The position numbers and the translations under genes are program-made. Shown here piece after piece: positions 45,145 to 53,945 of a stretch of 64,000 nt of DNA. The notes under the pieces were generated by a model. It was not told the DNA's origin, did not search any database, and saw nothing but the letters and a program-made list of their open reading frames with translations. This DNA comes from JABDJL01 sp963664065 (lineage in GTDB: Bacteria; Pseudomonadota; Gammaproteobacteria; Xanthomonadales; SZUA-36). The stretch is from assembly GCA_963664065.1 (NCBI GenBank), contig OY760942.1:2604001-2668000 (forward strand), written 5' to 3'. Numbering within the stretch: position 1 is the first letter of the stretch; each line of letters opens with the position of its first letter.

Positions 45145-45635
45145 GATTTCGACTGCGTGAGCAACGTGCTGGTACCGCAACATAGGGTGCCGGATGTCAG
45201 AATCCTGGCTCTCAAACCGCCCCTTCCTTTCAGAAATTCGCGAGCACCCGGACCGATGGAACGATCCATCCAGCGACAGGGGGCGCACTCCTCGGTACCG
45301 TAAAACCACACGCCATCTATTTCGAACTCACAACCAATGCGTTCATTCAGATCGATACCGGAAACCATGGTGTTTCGACGCATTGCCCAGGGCGGGCATG
45401 AATATGCCCCGGTATGCTCAATGACGCCCTCTAATACTTCACTGGAAAAAAACGTGGCCTGGCCAATGTAATTGTTCTTATGCGCAAAATAGCGGTCGCC
45501 CCTGGGACCAGATCCAGCCACACACTCAACACTGGAGACGGAGTCCATCTTCTGCAATTTTACTTTTTCGGGGTCCTGCCCGACGTAACCATGTTCAGGT
45601 GAAATGAATATTTTTCGGACATTGATATTTTGCAT
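45141..45635 (-). CDS. MOSC-domain protein
   Basis: The 164-aa protein has the MOSC pattern: a beta-rich start (NINVRKIFISPEH), the RGDRYFAHKNNYIGQATFFSSE segment, and the conserved Cys region GTEECAPCRWMD. MOSC proteins carry sulfur or bind molybdenum cofactor. The ATG at 45635 is chosen because the upstream frame shows no coding character. Its 3' end overlaps aceK by four bases. Confidence 0.8.
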   Translation of the reverse strand: MQNINVRKIFISPEHGYVGQDPEKVKLQKMDSVSSVECVAGSGPRGDRYFAHKNNYIGQATFFSSEVLEGVIEHTGAYSCPPWAMRRNTMVSGIDLNERIGCEFEIDGVWFYGTEECAPCRWMDRSIGPGAREFLKGRGGLRARILTSGTLCCGTSTLLTQSKS

Positions 45636-45715
45636 GAGAGCGATCTTGAAGCCATGTGCGTGAAAATTCAACCAGGCCGGTTGGAAGAGAATGTTTCTTC
45701 TGTGATACTGGCCCA

Positions 45716-46348
45716 ATGACGGAACGTAAAGCCATCGCCATAGCGGGAAATATTGGTTCCGGAAAGTCCTCGCTGGTTGAATTTCTGACACGCACCTATG
45801 GTATTCAGCCGTTTTACGAACCCAACGATGAAAACCCATACCTGCCTGACTTTTACAAGGACATGAAAAAGTGGGCTTTCCATTCCCAACTCTATTTTCT
45901 ATCCAACAAGTTCCGAATCCACCAGGAACTGGATCGCATGCCCGGTGTTGTGGTCCTGGACAGAACCATATTTGAAGACGCCGAGATTTTTGCCACGGCT
46001 TTGCACCGGATGCGAAAGTTCAACGGCCGTGACTGGGATACCTACTGGAGTTTCTACCAGATCATCCTGGGTGCAATCCGTCCACCTGACCTGATGATTT
46101 ACCTGCACTGTTCGATGCGCACCATCCGCAAGCGCATTCGCATGCGTGGCAGGCCCATGGAACAGGACATCCCGCTTTCCTATCTGAAACACCTGGAGAG
46201 GCTCTATGAAGAATGGGTCGCCGGCTACTCAATGGGCGAGGTGCTGATCCTCCACTCCGGCAAGCTGGACATCAACGACATGGTCGATTGCCTGGACGTA
46301 ATGGAACGGGTCGAAGCCTTACTGCCTTCTGCCTTGCACAGGCCCTGA
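45716..46348 (+). CDS. Deoxynucleoside kinase
   Basis: The 210-aa protein is a dNK-family kinase with a P-loop GNIGSGKSS at residues 11-19, the DRTIFEDAEIFA motif and the arginine-rich lid RKRIRMRGRPMEQ. It phosphorylates deoxyadenosine or deoxyguanosine-type nucleosides for salvage. The ATG at 45716 was chosen to match the family N-terminus (TERKAIAIAGNIG). It diverges from the MOSC gene. Confidence 0.88.
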   Translation: MTERKAIAIAGNIGSGKSSLVEFLTRTYGIQPFYEPNDENPYLPDFYKDMKKWAFHSQLYFLSNKFRIHQELDRMPGVVVLDRTIFEDAEIFATALHRMRKFNGRDWDTYWSFYQIILGAIRPPDLMIYLHCSMRTIRKRIRMRGRPMEQDIPLSYLKHLERLYEEWVAGYSMGEVLILHSGKLDINDMVDCLDVMERVEALLPSALHRP

Positions 46349-46384
46349 CGCACACGCCATTACAAGTAATCCGGTCTGGTGAAA

Positions 46385-46768
46385 TCAGTTTTGATCTTCA
46401 GCCTTTCGCGCCTTGTAGGCCCTGACCGCAACATTGAACTGCTCGGCGATACGCTCTTCCATTTCTACCGAATAATTGTGTGCATTTGTGACAGCCAACT
46501 TGTTTCCATCAGTCATGTTTTCATATTGAACCGAAGCATCCAGGCATTCCCGGTAGCTCAACATTTCAGCCTGGAAAGCGCTTACGTTTCCCTTGGCTTT
46601 CGTGAGCGCTTCAATATCAGCCTGTTCGGGAATTCGTGCAGGCGCTACCGGCAAATTGCAGGTCTGGGCTTCCAGCGGCAGCAGCACGGCAGACTCATCG
46701 TTGGTCTGAGCTGTAGCTATGCCTGCCATCAAAACAACCACCGCGACTATCAATTTCACAAATTTCAC
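46385..46768 (-). CDS. Small periplasmic protein of unknown function
   Basis: The 127-aa protein starts with GTG at 46768, six bases after a GGAG site, and has a signal peptide ending in IATAQ. The mature part has two Cys (QTCNLP and YRECLDA) that could form a disulfide, and helical, charged sequence. I do not recognise a named domain. It stands alone between the kinase gene and a VOC gene. Confidence 0.65.
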   Translation of the reverse strand: MKFVKLIVAVVVLMAGIATAQTNDESAVLLPLEAQTCNLPVAPARIPEQADIEALTKAKGNVSAFQAEMLSYRECLDASVQYENMTDGNKLAVTNAHNYSVEMEERIAEQFNVAVRAYKARKAEDQN

Positions 46769-46800
46769 ATCAAGCTCCAAAAATCACATATTTGACGGGA

Positions 46801-47175
46801 CTAATCACCAGAGTTGCAAAATACATTCAGCTTGTTGCCGTCCAGGTCTCGAAAATAACCCGCATAAAACCCGTCCATGCGCGGTCCGGCAGGTCCTTCG
46901 CATTTTCCACCCAGTTCAATTGCCTTGTTGTATAGCAGGTCGACCTTGTCGTTTGAATCCACTGCCAGCACCACCATGGTTCCATTACCTGCGGTGGCCG
47001 GGTTTCCGTCAAACGGAGCGGTCACCGACAGCGCAGGTTTACCCATACCGGTTCCCCATGCAACGAAGGTCTCGTTTTCCATGATTCGACCTATGCCGAT
47101 TTCAGCTAACAAGGCATCATAAAATGCAAATGCCTTGTCGCGATCATTGCTGCCCAGTGTTACATATCCAATCAT
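46801..47175 (-). CDS. VOC/glyoxalase-fold protein
   Basis: This 124-aa protein is a glyoxalase-like domain (IGYVTLGSNDRDKAFAFYDALLAE at the start and GFYAGYFRDLDGNKLNVFC at the end). It resembles the group annotated as VOC family proteins related to lactoylglutathione lyase. No substrate can be given. It is not related closely to the VOC protein at 4038. Confidence 0.8.
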   Translation of the reverse strand: MIGYVTLGSNDRDKAFAFYDALLAEIGIGRIMENETFVAWGTGMGKPALSVTAPFDGNPATAGNGTMVVLAVDSNDKVDLLYNKAIELGGKCEGPAGPRMDGFYAGYFRDLDGNKLNVFCNSGD

Positions 47176-47316
47176 TATTGATCCCTGTTTGATTCATAAA
47201 ATGAAGTGCAAACAGAATACCATGACTTTATTCGACGGCTAACAACGTGCAGGTCTCCTCGGCATGTTCCGTAACACTCTCCGGCAATATCGGACGCCGG
47301 TAACCCGGCCGTTTCC

Positions 47317-47712
47317 TCAGGACAGTTCCATCATTGCTATCATCGCTTCTTCGGCCATTGCAGAAGGTACAAAAAGATGATCATGAAAGTATGCAGCCAC
47401 GATATTGGCGCTGATTCCCCTTTCGGCGAGCTTATTCGATATTGCAGCGGTCAGCCCCACAGCCTCCAGACTTGAGTGAACACCCAGGCTGATTTTTCTG
47501 AAAACAGGCTCGCATGGAATACCTGCCGCTTGCGCCACGGATCGTTCAATCACCAGGGTGAGGCCTTCTTTTTCCTGAAATGAGGTAATGGGCGAAAGCG
47601 ATGCCAGATCTGCATATTCAGCACCGGGAAAAGTGGCAAAAACATACTCCTCCGCTCCCAATTCAGGGGACATTTCAGCCAATAACCGATCCAGCTCTTT
47701 TACGCCAGCCAT
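47317..47712 (-). CDS. ACT-domain protein
   Basis: The 131-aa protein consists of two ACT-like halves (LEKL-type start AGVKELDRLLAEM, then ITSFQEKEGLTLVIERSVA, and SLEAVGLTAAISNKLAERGISANIVAAYFHDHLFV), as in the small stand-alone ACT proteins of the DUF2241 type. These are thought to bind an amino acid. Its upstream region has three palindromic boxes at exact 23-base spacing, so it may be the target of a dedicated regulator. Confidence 0.8.
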   Translation of the reverse strand: MAGVKELDRLLAEMSPELGAEEYVFATFPGAEYADLASLSPITSFQEKEGLTLVIERSVAQAAGIPCEPVFRKISLGVHSSLEAVGLTAAISNKLAERGISANIVAAYFHDHLFVPSAMAEEAMIAMMELS

Positions 47713-47785
47713 AAATTCTTATTTACAAAAAAGTCACCTTAAAGTTGTATCTAATTGATATATAGCGTTATTTTTTATGCATTTT

Positions 47786-47843
47786 TGGCTATAGCCATTT
47801 TGCCATTTTGGCTATAGACAATTTGCCAAATTGGCTAAAGCCA
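47786..47843. promoter_or_regulatory. Array of three 12-bp palindromes with 23-bp period
   Basis: The boxes are TGGCTATAGCCA (47786-47797, a perfect palindrome), TGGCTATAGACA (47809-47820) and TGGCTAAAGCCA (47832-47843). They start exactly 23 bases apart, close to two helical turns, and the 11-base spacers (TTTTGCCATTT and ATTTGCCAAAT) are also similar. The array lies 74 bases upstream of the ACT gene start on an otherwise non-coding stretch, which suits cooperative binding of a dimeric regulator. An alternative is a short tandem repeat with no function. Confidence 0.6.
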
Positions 47844-47998
47844 TTATTGTGCAATCTGAGCTGGAAACCGGATTACCGGCATCGCGTGCTTCAATCAATG
47901 TCACTCCTACGCCGGAACGCAACAGGCTCAAAGCCGACCAGCCAACAAATTTGCAAGCTTCTGTTGCGATGATATGCTGTTTGCCGCCCCTGTTCACA

Positions 47999-49375
47999 TC
48001 AGCTTCCCAAATTGGCGATGAATATCGATGCGATGGCCAGGGGCACGACGTAGCGCACCAGGAAACGCCAAATGGTGTACAGCCTGCCGTCAATGACACC
48101 CAGCTCCGCACGGCTGGAGTCCCGGCTCAGCGCCCAACCAGCCAGTACCGCCACCGCCACACCGCCCAGTGGCATCATCAGGTTTGAGACGATGTAGTCC
48201 AGCACTCCGAAAATCGTTTTTCCTGATAAGGCAGGAATCCAGGCAGCCGGCCGGATATCTGCCCAAATGTTGAAGGAGAATACGGTAGCAAGACCCACTA
48301 CCCACAACAGGGTCCCGGTAAACATGGAAATTGTCCTGCGGCTAAATCGCGTGTAGTCCTCACCCCAGGCCACGATGGTTCCAAGGATGGTAATAGCCGA
48401 GGTCAATGCCGCAAACGCCATTAACAGGAAAAACAGTGGGCCAACCAATGCTCCGCCCGGTATCTGGCCGAAAGCGACAGGAAGCGTGGCGAAGATCAGG
48501 CCGGGCCCTTCTGCCGGCGAGAGATTATTGGCGAAAACAATGGGGAAAATCGCCAGGCCGGCAAGCAGGGCAACAAAGCCATCTGCAAACGCCACTACCG
48601 CTGCGGCCTTGAGGATCGAAGTCTTTTGATCCATATATGCTGCAATCGTCATCAACACGCCGAGCCCGATCCCCAGGGAGAAGAAAGCCTGGCCGACCGC
48701 CATTAGCAGGGTGTTAGCGTTCAGTTGCGTAAAATCGGGCACAAAAAGAAAAGTCAGTGCTGCGCTGAAATCACCTGCGATGATCGCGTAAATCAAAAGG
48801 ATCAGCAGAATGACGAACAAAGCCGGAGTCATCCATTTGAGGGCACGCTCCAGACCTCCCTGGATTCCGGCAGCGACCACTGCCACGGTCAGTGCCACAA
48901 AAGTGAACTGCGAGGCCATCATACGAAGTGGGTTAGCGTACAGGCCGGCCAGGGCATCGGATGCGCCCTTCACGGTCTCGCCGCCAAATCCCTTCACCGC
49001 CAGAAAGAAATAATCAATGGTCCATCCCGCCACAACGGAATAAAAACTCAGCGCGAGAAATGCCCCGGTAACCGCCATCAGGCCGTAATAGCGCCACGCG
49101 CGGATGATTCCGTCCCTTTTCGCCAGGTTTTCCATGGTCTTTTCAACACTGGCGCCACCCCGCCGGCCAATCAGGAATTCTGCCGTGAGCGCCGGCAGGG
49201 CTACAAAAACGATCGCAAGTACATAGATCAAAACGAAGGCGCCACCGCCGTTTTCGCCCGCAACGTAGGTAAATTTCCAGATATTCGAAATGCCAACGGC
49301 GCTGCCAATGGCAGCTGCGAAGAACATCAGGCTGGAAGACCACTTACGCCTGTTTGGGCTCATAAATTCGCTCAT
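47999..49375 (-). CDS. Sodium-dependent transporter, NSS/SNF family
   Basis: The 458-aa protein has about twelve helices and the NSS signature FFAAAIGSAVGISNIWKFTYVAGENGGGAF (here in segments AAIGSAVGISNIWKF and ENGGGAFVLIY) that forms the Na+ sites in helix 1. Members carry amino acids or related molecules. Its ATG overlaps the stop of the interrupted aldo/keto reductase (ATGA), so both were designed to be co-expressed. Confidence 0.9.
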   Translation of the reverse strand: MSEFMSPNRRKWSSSLMFFAAAIGSAVGISNIWKFTYVAGENGGGAFVLIYVLAIVFVALPALTAEFLIGRRGGASVEKTMENLAKRDGIIRAWRYYGLMAVTGAFLALSFYSVVAGWTIDYFFLAVKGFGGETVKGASDALAGLYANPLRMMASQFTFVALTVAVVAAGIQGGLERALKWMTPALFVILLILLIYAIIAGDFSAALTFLFVPDFTQLNANTLLMAVGQAFFSLGIGLGVLMTIAAYMDQKTSILKAAAVVAFADGFVALLAGLAIFPIVFANNLSPAEGPGLIFATLPVAFGQIPGGALVGPLFFLLMAFAALTSAITILGTIVAWGEDYTRFSRRTISMFTGTLLWVVGLATVFSFNIWADIRPAAWIPALSGKTIFGVLDYIVSNLMMPLGGVAVAVLAGWALSRDSSRAELGVIDGRLYTIWRFLVRYVVPLAIASIFIANLGS

Positions 49376-50442
49376 CCAGCCTGATCCGCATTGAGGTTCA
49401 TTTTTATATTGGCGGCATGCGGCCCGTCCATCATGCGTTCCAAGGCGAAGACATCTCCCCTTGGACTCTTCATCCGGGCCAGCGCCTGGTCGATTGCTGC
49501 GGTGCTCTGAGTTGAAAGACGGGAATTGAGCATGTGCCTGTTCGCCTGCAGGTGCCTTTCGCTGCCGATGCCGAGAATCACAGCATCGACACCCGCTTGC
49601 TCAAGTACCCAACGGGCTGCAACAGACGCGATCCCGGTCTGCATACGGTCTGCTATTTTTTTGAGCGTTTGCAGCAGATATTGAAATGCCTGCCATCCTC
49701 CCGCCTCGTCAATGATCAACCGGTACTTGGCAAGCGACCGGTTTTTTGCGCCGGGCCGGGCTCCGGCAAGATACCTGTCCGAAAGCAATCCTCCTGCCAT
49801 TGCACCGTAGCAGAGCATTGAAATTCCATGCGATTGACAGAATTCAGCCATACCATTCAGTGGCCTTCGATCCACCAGGGAATACTGCAATTGCAGGCTG
49901 GCGACCGGAATTGCGGTATCTGCGATTTCTACCATGCGTTTTACATCGAAGTTTGTCAGGCCCAACAAGCGGATTTTTCCAGACCGCCTTAAATCATCGA
50001 GTACACCCAGGGCTTCGAGATATCCCGGCACAGCGTAATCCCACCAGTGAAATTGCACGAGGTCGAGCCGCTCAAGGTCAAGGCGGCTGAGCGAGCGATG
50101 AATGCCATTCTCAATGTCCGCCCTCTTAAGCCCGGGAAGTAAAGACAGATCCGGTACAAACTTGGTTTGAACCTGGACATGGTTTTTCATGCCCGATTGC
50201 CGGAAAAATCTCCCCAGCAGTTCTTCCACGCCGGTATAAATATCTGCTCAGTCAAAACTTGTAAACCCGGCCGCAACCCGCTCCGACAGTCGGCGGAACA
50301 GAACTGTTTTCGAATCTGAGTTGCCGCCATGACCGGCCGCCAACTGCCAGCAACCATTGATGATTTTCGCGACAGAATACCCCGGTGCGATTTCCACGCG
50401 GGGAATGTCAGGGTTTAACCGGCTTGGACTACTCGGCGTCAC
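49372..50442 (-). pseudogene. Aldo/keto reductase with in-frame TGA at codon 65
   Basis: Two open segments in one frame form a complete aldo/keto reductase. The front part (GTG at 50442, overlapping the TIGR04076 gene) ends AAGFTSFD, then TGA at 50248-50250, then ADIYTGVEELLGRFF and the rest of the barrel to the C-terminus. In AKR enzymes this is the region of the catalytic Asp and Tyr; relatives recalled from this subgroup read FDCADIYTGVE, so the TGA takes the place of Cys. The remaining 285 aa starting at an internal codon lacks the first barrel strands. A one-base change from TGC or TGT explains it. It is either a fresh pseudogene or a readthrough site. Confidence 0.8.
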
Positions 50443-50776
50443 CGGGAAACAAGGGTACAACCGTGGTTTCGCTGTGGCGAAACGTGGTTTTCCCGGTACG
50501 ATGAATCCTGAATCTTGCACCGCAATGAGGATCCGGGCAGGCAATATCCGTGTCGGTACTCATCCAGTCATTTTCATGGGTAACCCGTTGCTTGGCTGGC
50601 AACAGCGGAAGGATCGCCGCCAGCGCATACATAGAGAAACTTTGTCCCTCAGGCATCGACAGGTCTTCGCCGCTCAGTTCAAAATATTCCCCCACCGTGT
50701 GATTACAGACCATTTCACCCGGCTTGCCGATTACTTCAATGCGAAGATCCCAAAGCTCAAATTCATCGTTTTTCAT
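50429..50776 (-). CDS. TIGR04076 family protein
   Basis: The 115-aa protein has the layout of TIGR04076 proteins: a start in the style FELWDLRIEVIG, the CNHTVGEYFELSGEDLSMP segment, and a middle part with YALAAILPLLPAKQR and CPDPHCGARFRI. It overlaps the next gene's GTG by 14 bases, and starts near the end of the DUF3291 gene, so it is part of that operon. The function is unknown. The third Met was chosen as start; two others lie just upstream. Confidence 0.75.
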   Translation of the reverse strand: MKNDEFELWDLRIEVIGKPGEMVCNHTVGEYFELSGEDLSMPEGQSFSMYALAAILPLLPAKQRVTHENDWMSTDTDIACPDPHCGARFRIHRTGKTTFRHSETTVVPLFPGDAE

Positions 50777-50781
50777 GATCA

Positions 50782-51237
50782 TCAACCCTGAAGTGTTTCT
50801 GGTGAATCAAAATTGTTGGAAAAACTGAACGCATGAGCACTAGGCCCGTGTTCCCTGAGATGCTCATGACGATCCATGGCTTCACCGAATCCGGGTTGGT
50901 GTCCTTCGGCAACCCACCACAAAACCATGGTTGGCTTGCTGTCCTTGTTGAACCATTCAGATCGGCGGCGCAGAACATAAAGATGCAATGGTGACGAGAC
51001 AAAGGCTTTCAGGTCAGCCAGCGATTGCCAAACAGACATATTGACCAGCCAGCCCTGGTTTTCAAACTTTTCCAATTCCTCCGAGTTGCTTTCATCGGAA
51101 ATCATCCGCCAGACAAATCCGGGGCTTTTATCCGCCGTCGCATTAACCGGGTCCAGTGCATCATCAAAACCCTGCATTGCAGAATCACCCTGGGTGAATT
51201 TCATCCGGGCGATGTTAAGTTGTGCCAAGTGAAACAC
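50782..51237 (-). CDS. DUF3291 family protein
   Basis: This 151-aa protein matches DUF3291 with the features HLAQLNIARMKF, SPGFVWRMISDE, NMSVWQSLADLKAFV and LWWVAEGHQPGFGEAMDRHEHL. The fold is related to dimeric alpha-beta barrels such as antibiotic monooxygenases and heme-degrading proteins, but no activity is known. Confidence 0.8.
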   Translation of the reverse strand: MFHLAQLNIARMKFTQGDSAMQGFDDALDPVNATADKSPGFVWRMISDESNSEELEKFENQGWLVNMSVWQSLADLKAFVSSPLHLYVLRRRSEWFNKDSKPTMVLWWVAEGHQPGFGEAMDRHEHLREHGPSAHAFSFSNNFDSPETLQG

Positions 51238-51253
51238 CTTGCTGAATTTCCGG

Positions 51254-51442
51254 TCAGCGCAGAAAAAGGGCCAGCATGATCAGACCGATAGCAAGGCCTT
51301 GCAAGCCCACCCTGGCCCACATGAATTTGGTGCCAAAATCCTTGTCGAAACTACCCCCCTGCCCCAGTGACATCAATCCGAATAGCAGTGCGAGCACGGT
51401 GGCGAGGAGCGCCAGTATCATCACAACGGTCAATAAGTCCAT
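51254..51442 (-). CDS. Small twin-helix (HIG1-like) membrane protein
   Basis: This 62-aa protein has two hydrophobic helices separated by a hydrophilic loop (GGSFDKDFGTKFMWARVGLQG). The spacing and the KFMWARVGLQ segment fit the HIG1/twin-transmembrane group that is associated with respiratory oxidases. It lies upstream of the DUF3291 gene on the same strand, away from the oxidase cluster. Confidence 0.75.
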   Translation of the reverse strand: MDLLTVVMILALLATVLALLFGLMSLGQGGSFDKDFGTKFMWARVGLQGLAIGLIMLALFLR

Positions 51443-51501
51443 GGATCAGTCCTTGCAGAATATGTTTTGGAATTCAAGACTATAGCAAATACAGGCCTGG
51501 T

Positions 51502-52674
51502 TCAGACAAGGCGCATTCTGATCACGCCCTCGGCCTGCTCAATCCGGTCAAGTACGCCCTGGCCGGGTTCGGTTTCAATATCAATAATGTTATATGCAAT
51601 ATTACCCCGGCTCCGGTTGACCATATCTATGACGTTAATATCGTGGTCGGCCAAAGCTGAAAGCACGGTACCCAAAACACGGGGAACGTTTTCATTGCAA
51701 AACGTAATGCGGTAACCGCCGTTTCTAACCATACGGGTACCTGGAAAATTTACCGAATTGACGATATTACCGTTACACAGGAAGTCCATCAGCTGGTCAG
51801 CCGCCATCACGGCACAGTTTTCCTCGGCCTCACGAGTGCTGGCGCCAATATGTGGCAACAACAGGGTATCTTCCCGCCCTAACAATTCAGGGCGCGGAAA
51901 ATCGGTGATGTAACGGCTTAAACGGCCGGATTCCAAAGCTGAGACTATTGCGTGGATATCCACCACCTCATCGCGGGCGAAATTAAGCAACTTTGCGCCC
52001 GGCTTTAACTTCGATAAAGCCTCGTCATTTAAAAGGCCGACCGTGTGTTCGTTGGCCGGTACATGCAGGGTGATGTAATCCACCTCGGCAAGCAAGGCCT
52101 CGAGACTGTCCACCTTCTCCACCCGGCTTGACAGTTGCCATGCCGCTTCCACTGAAATAACCGGATCAAATCCCACAACGCGCATACCCAGCTCAAGTGC
52201 CAGGTTTGCGACCATTGAACCAATGGCTCCAAGCCCGATAATTCCGAGGGTTTTTCCACGGATTTCCGTACCGATGAACCGCTTTTTCTCTTTTTCCAGC
52301 TGCCGGGAAAGTTCCGTTGCGTCTGTGATGTCGGTCAGGGACTGGACATAACTGATGCCCCCGAAAATTCCCCGCGAACCCAGGATCAAGCCAGCTGCAA
52401 CCAACTCTTTGACCGCATTTGCGTTAGCGCCAGGTGTATTGAAAACAACGACACCCCGTGTGGAAAAATCTTCAACCGGAATATTGTTGTAGCCGGCACC
52501 GGCACGGGCCACCGCCAACAGTGATCCTGGAACAGGCTCATCATGCAATTTCTTGCTTCGCAGGATGAAAGCATGCGGGTCTGTGACATCCGGGCCGAGC
52601 AAATATTGGCTGGTGTCAAAGCGGTCCAGCCCTTTTGGAGAAATCGCATTGTAGGTTCGTATTTTATACATCAT
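51502..52674 (-). CDS. serA: D-3-phosphoglycerate dehydrogenase with ACT domain
   Basis: The 390-aa protein has the split NAD-dependent 2-hydroxyacid dehydrogenase fold (Rossmann motif LGIIGLGAIGSMVANLA) and catalytic Arg/Glu/His (NFARDE, LLPHIGAST). The last 75 residues form an ACT domain (VLSALADHDINVIDMVNRSRG), as in type III enzymes. It makes the first step of serine synthesis and follows serC directly (stop codon immediately before its first ATG). Confidence 0.92.
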   Translation of the reverse strand: MMYKIRTYNAISPKGLDRFDTSQYLLGPDVTDPHAFILRSKKLHDEPVPGSLLAVARAGAGYNNIPVEDFSTRGVVVFNTPGANANAVKELVAAGLILGSRGIFGGISYVQSLTDITDATELSRQLEKEKKRFIGTEIRGKTLGIIGLGAIGSMVANLALELGMRVVGFDPVISVEAAWQLSSRVEKVDSLEALLAEVDYITLHVPANEHTVGLLNDEALSKLKPGAKLLNFARDEVVDIHAIVSALESGRLSRYITDFPRPELLGREDTLLLPHIGASTREAEENCAVMAADQLMDFLCNGNIVNSVNFPGTRMVRNGGYRITFCNENVPRVLGTVLSALADHDINVIDMVNRSRGNIAYNIIDIETEPGQGVLDRIEQAEGVIRMRLV

Positions 52675-53796
52675 TCAGCTTTGTTCCTGTACTTGCTGGT
52701 AAGCCCATTCCAGCCAGGGCATCAATAACTCCAGGTCTGATCTTTCAATGCTGGCGCCACACCAGATTCGCAGGCCCGCCGGGGCGTCCCTGTATGCTCC
52801 GATATCGTGTGCGACGTTTTCTTCGTCCAGTATGCTCACCATGGTTTTGACACCCTCAGCCTCAAGGTCTAAAACCAGGCAGACACTGGTATTGGAGCGG
52901 TTGGCAGATTCGTTCGCGAGAAAGTGAATCCAGTCGTGAGCTTCAACAAATGATTCGATGACACCCAGGTTTTCCGTGCATCGTTGAATGGTTGCCGGAA
53001 CGCCCCCCAAAGATTTCACCCACGCCAGGGCGTCCAGGTAATCAGCAACACACAACATGGACGGTGTGTTTATGGTTGAACCACTGAATATGCCTTCGAT
53101 CAACTTTCCGTTCTTTGTCAGCCTGAAGATTTTCGGCATCGGCCACGGCGGCGTCCATGTTTCCAGGCGTTCTACAGCGCGGGGACTTAAAATCAGGATC
53201 CCATGTGCAGCTTCACCGCCGAGCACTTTCTGCCAACTGTAAGTCACAACATCCAGTTTTTCCCATGGTAGCGACATGGCGAATACGGCCGAAGTAGCAT
53301 CACAAAGCGTCAGGCCTTCGCGTTCGTTGCTGATCCAGTCGCCGTCGGGTACACACACGCCGGAAGTCGTGCCATTCCAGGTGAATATAATGTCATGATC
53401 AGCATTGGCCTCTTCCAGTCGGGGCAGATCACCATAGTCAGCATCGAAAGACCGGACATCTTGCAGTTTCAGTTGCCGGGTGATATCGAAAAACCAACCC
53501 TTACCGAAAGATTCCCAGGAAAATATGTCCACCGGGCGCGCCCCAAGCAAAGACCACATGGCCATTTCCATTGCACCTGTATCCGAAGCAGGGACGATTC
53601 CTGCACGATAGCCGTTGGGTAAGCCGAGGGTCTCTGAAGTTTGAATACAGGCTTGTTCCAGTATTTTTTTACCAAGCGCAGAGCGATGCGAACGGCCCAG
53701 TGCGGAAATATCCAGGCAGGAAACGTCGTAGCCCGGCCTCTTGCTACAAGGTCCGGATGAAAAATTTGGGTTAGCAGGTTTAGTCGGCGGTTTCAC
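52675..53796 (-). CDS. serC: Phosphoserine aminotransferase
   Basis: This 373-aa protein is a fold-type-I aminotransferase of the serC group found in alpha- and some gammaproteobacteria (starts with KPANPNFSSGPCSKRPGYD). The PLP Lys is in YSWQKVLGGE. Together with serA it forms the core of serine synthesis. The 150-base spacer upstream separates it from an Lrp-type regulator on the same strand. Confidence 0.92.
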   Translation of the reverse strand: MKPPTKPANPNFSSGPCSKRPGYDVSCLDISALGRSHRSALGKKILEQACIQTSETLGLPNGYRAGIVPASDTGAMEMAMWSLLGARPVDIFSWESFGKGWFFDITRQLKLQDVRSFDADYGDLPRLEEANADHDIIFTWNGTTSGVCVPDGDWISNEREGLTLCDATSAVFAMSLPWEKLDVVTYSWQKVLGGEAAHGILILSPRAVERLETWTPPWPMPKIFRLTKNGKLIEGIFSGSTINTPSMLCVADYLDALAWVKSLGGVPATIQRCTENLGVIESFVEAHDWIHFLANESANRSNTSVCLVLDLEAEGVKTMVSILDEENVAHDIGAYRDAPAGLRIWCGASIERSDLELLMPWLEWAYQQVQEQS

Positions 53797-53945
53797 TACT
53801 CGCCCATTGTTCGCCTATGATGTTTAAGCCGGAAGATGAATGCAAGGGCAGGAACCCACGCCAGATATGCACGATATTGTAGCGCGGCTTTGAGCAGGAT
53901 TGTGCAAGTCCAGACCAATAAATTGCATCTTTATTCCTGCTTTCT

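Noticed and set aside
47831..48187. Plus-strand frame beginning in the palindrome array and running into the NSS gene
   Set aside because: It begins in the repeat region and overlaps the 3' end of the transporter; the sequence shows no domain and no ribosome site.
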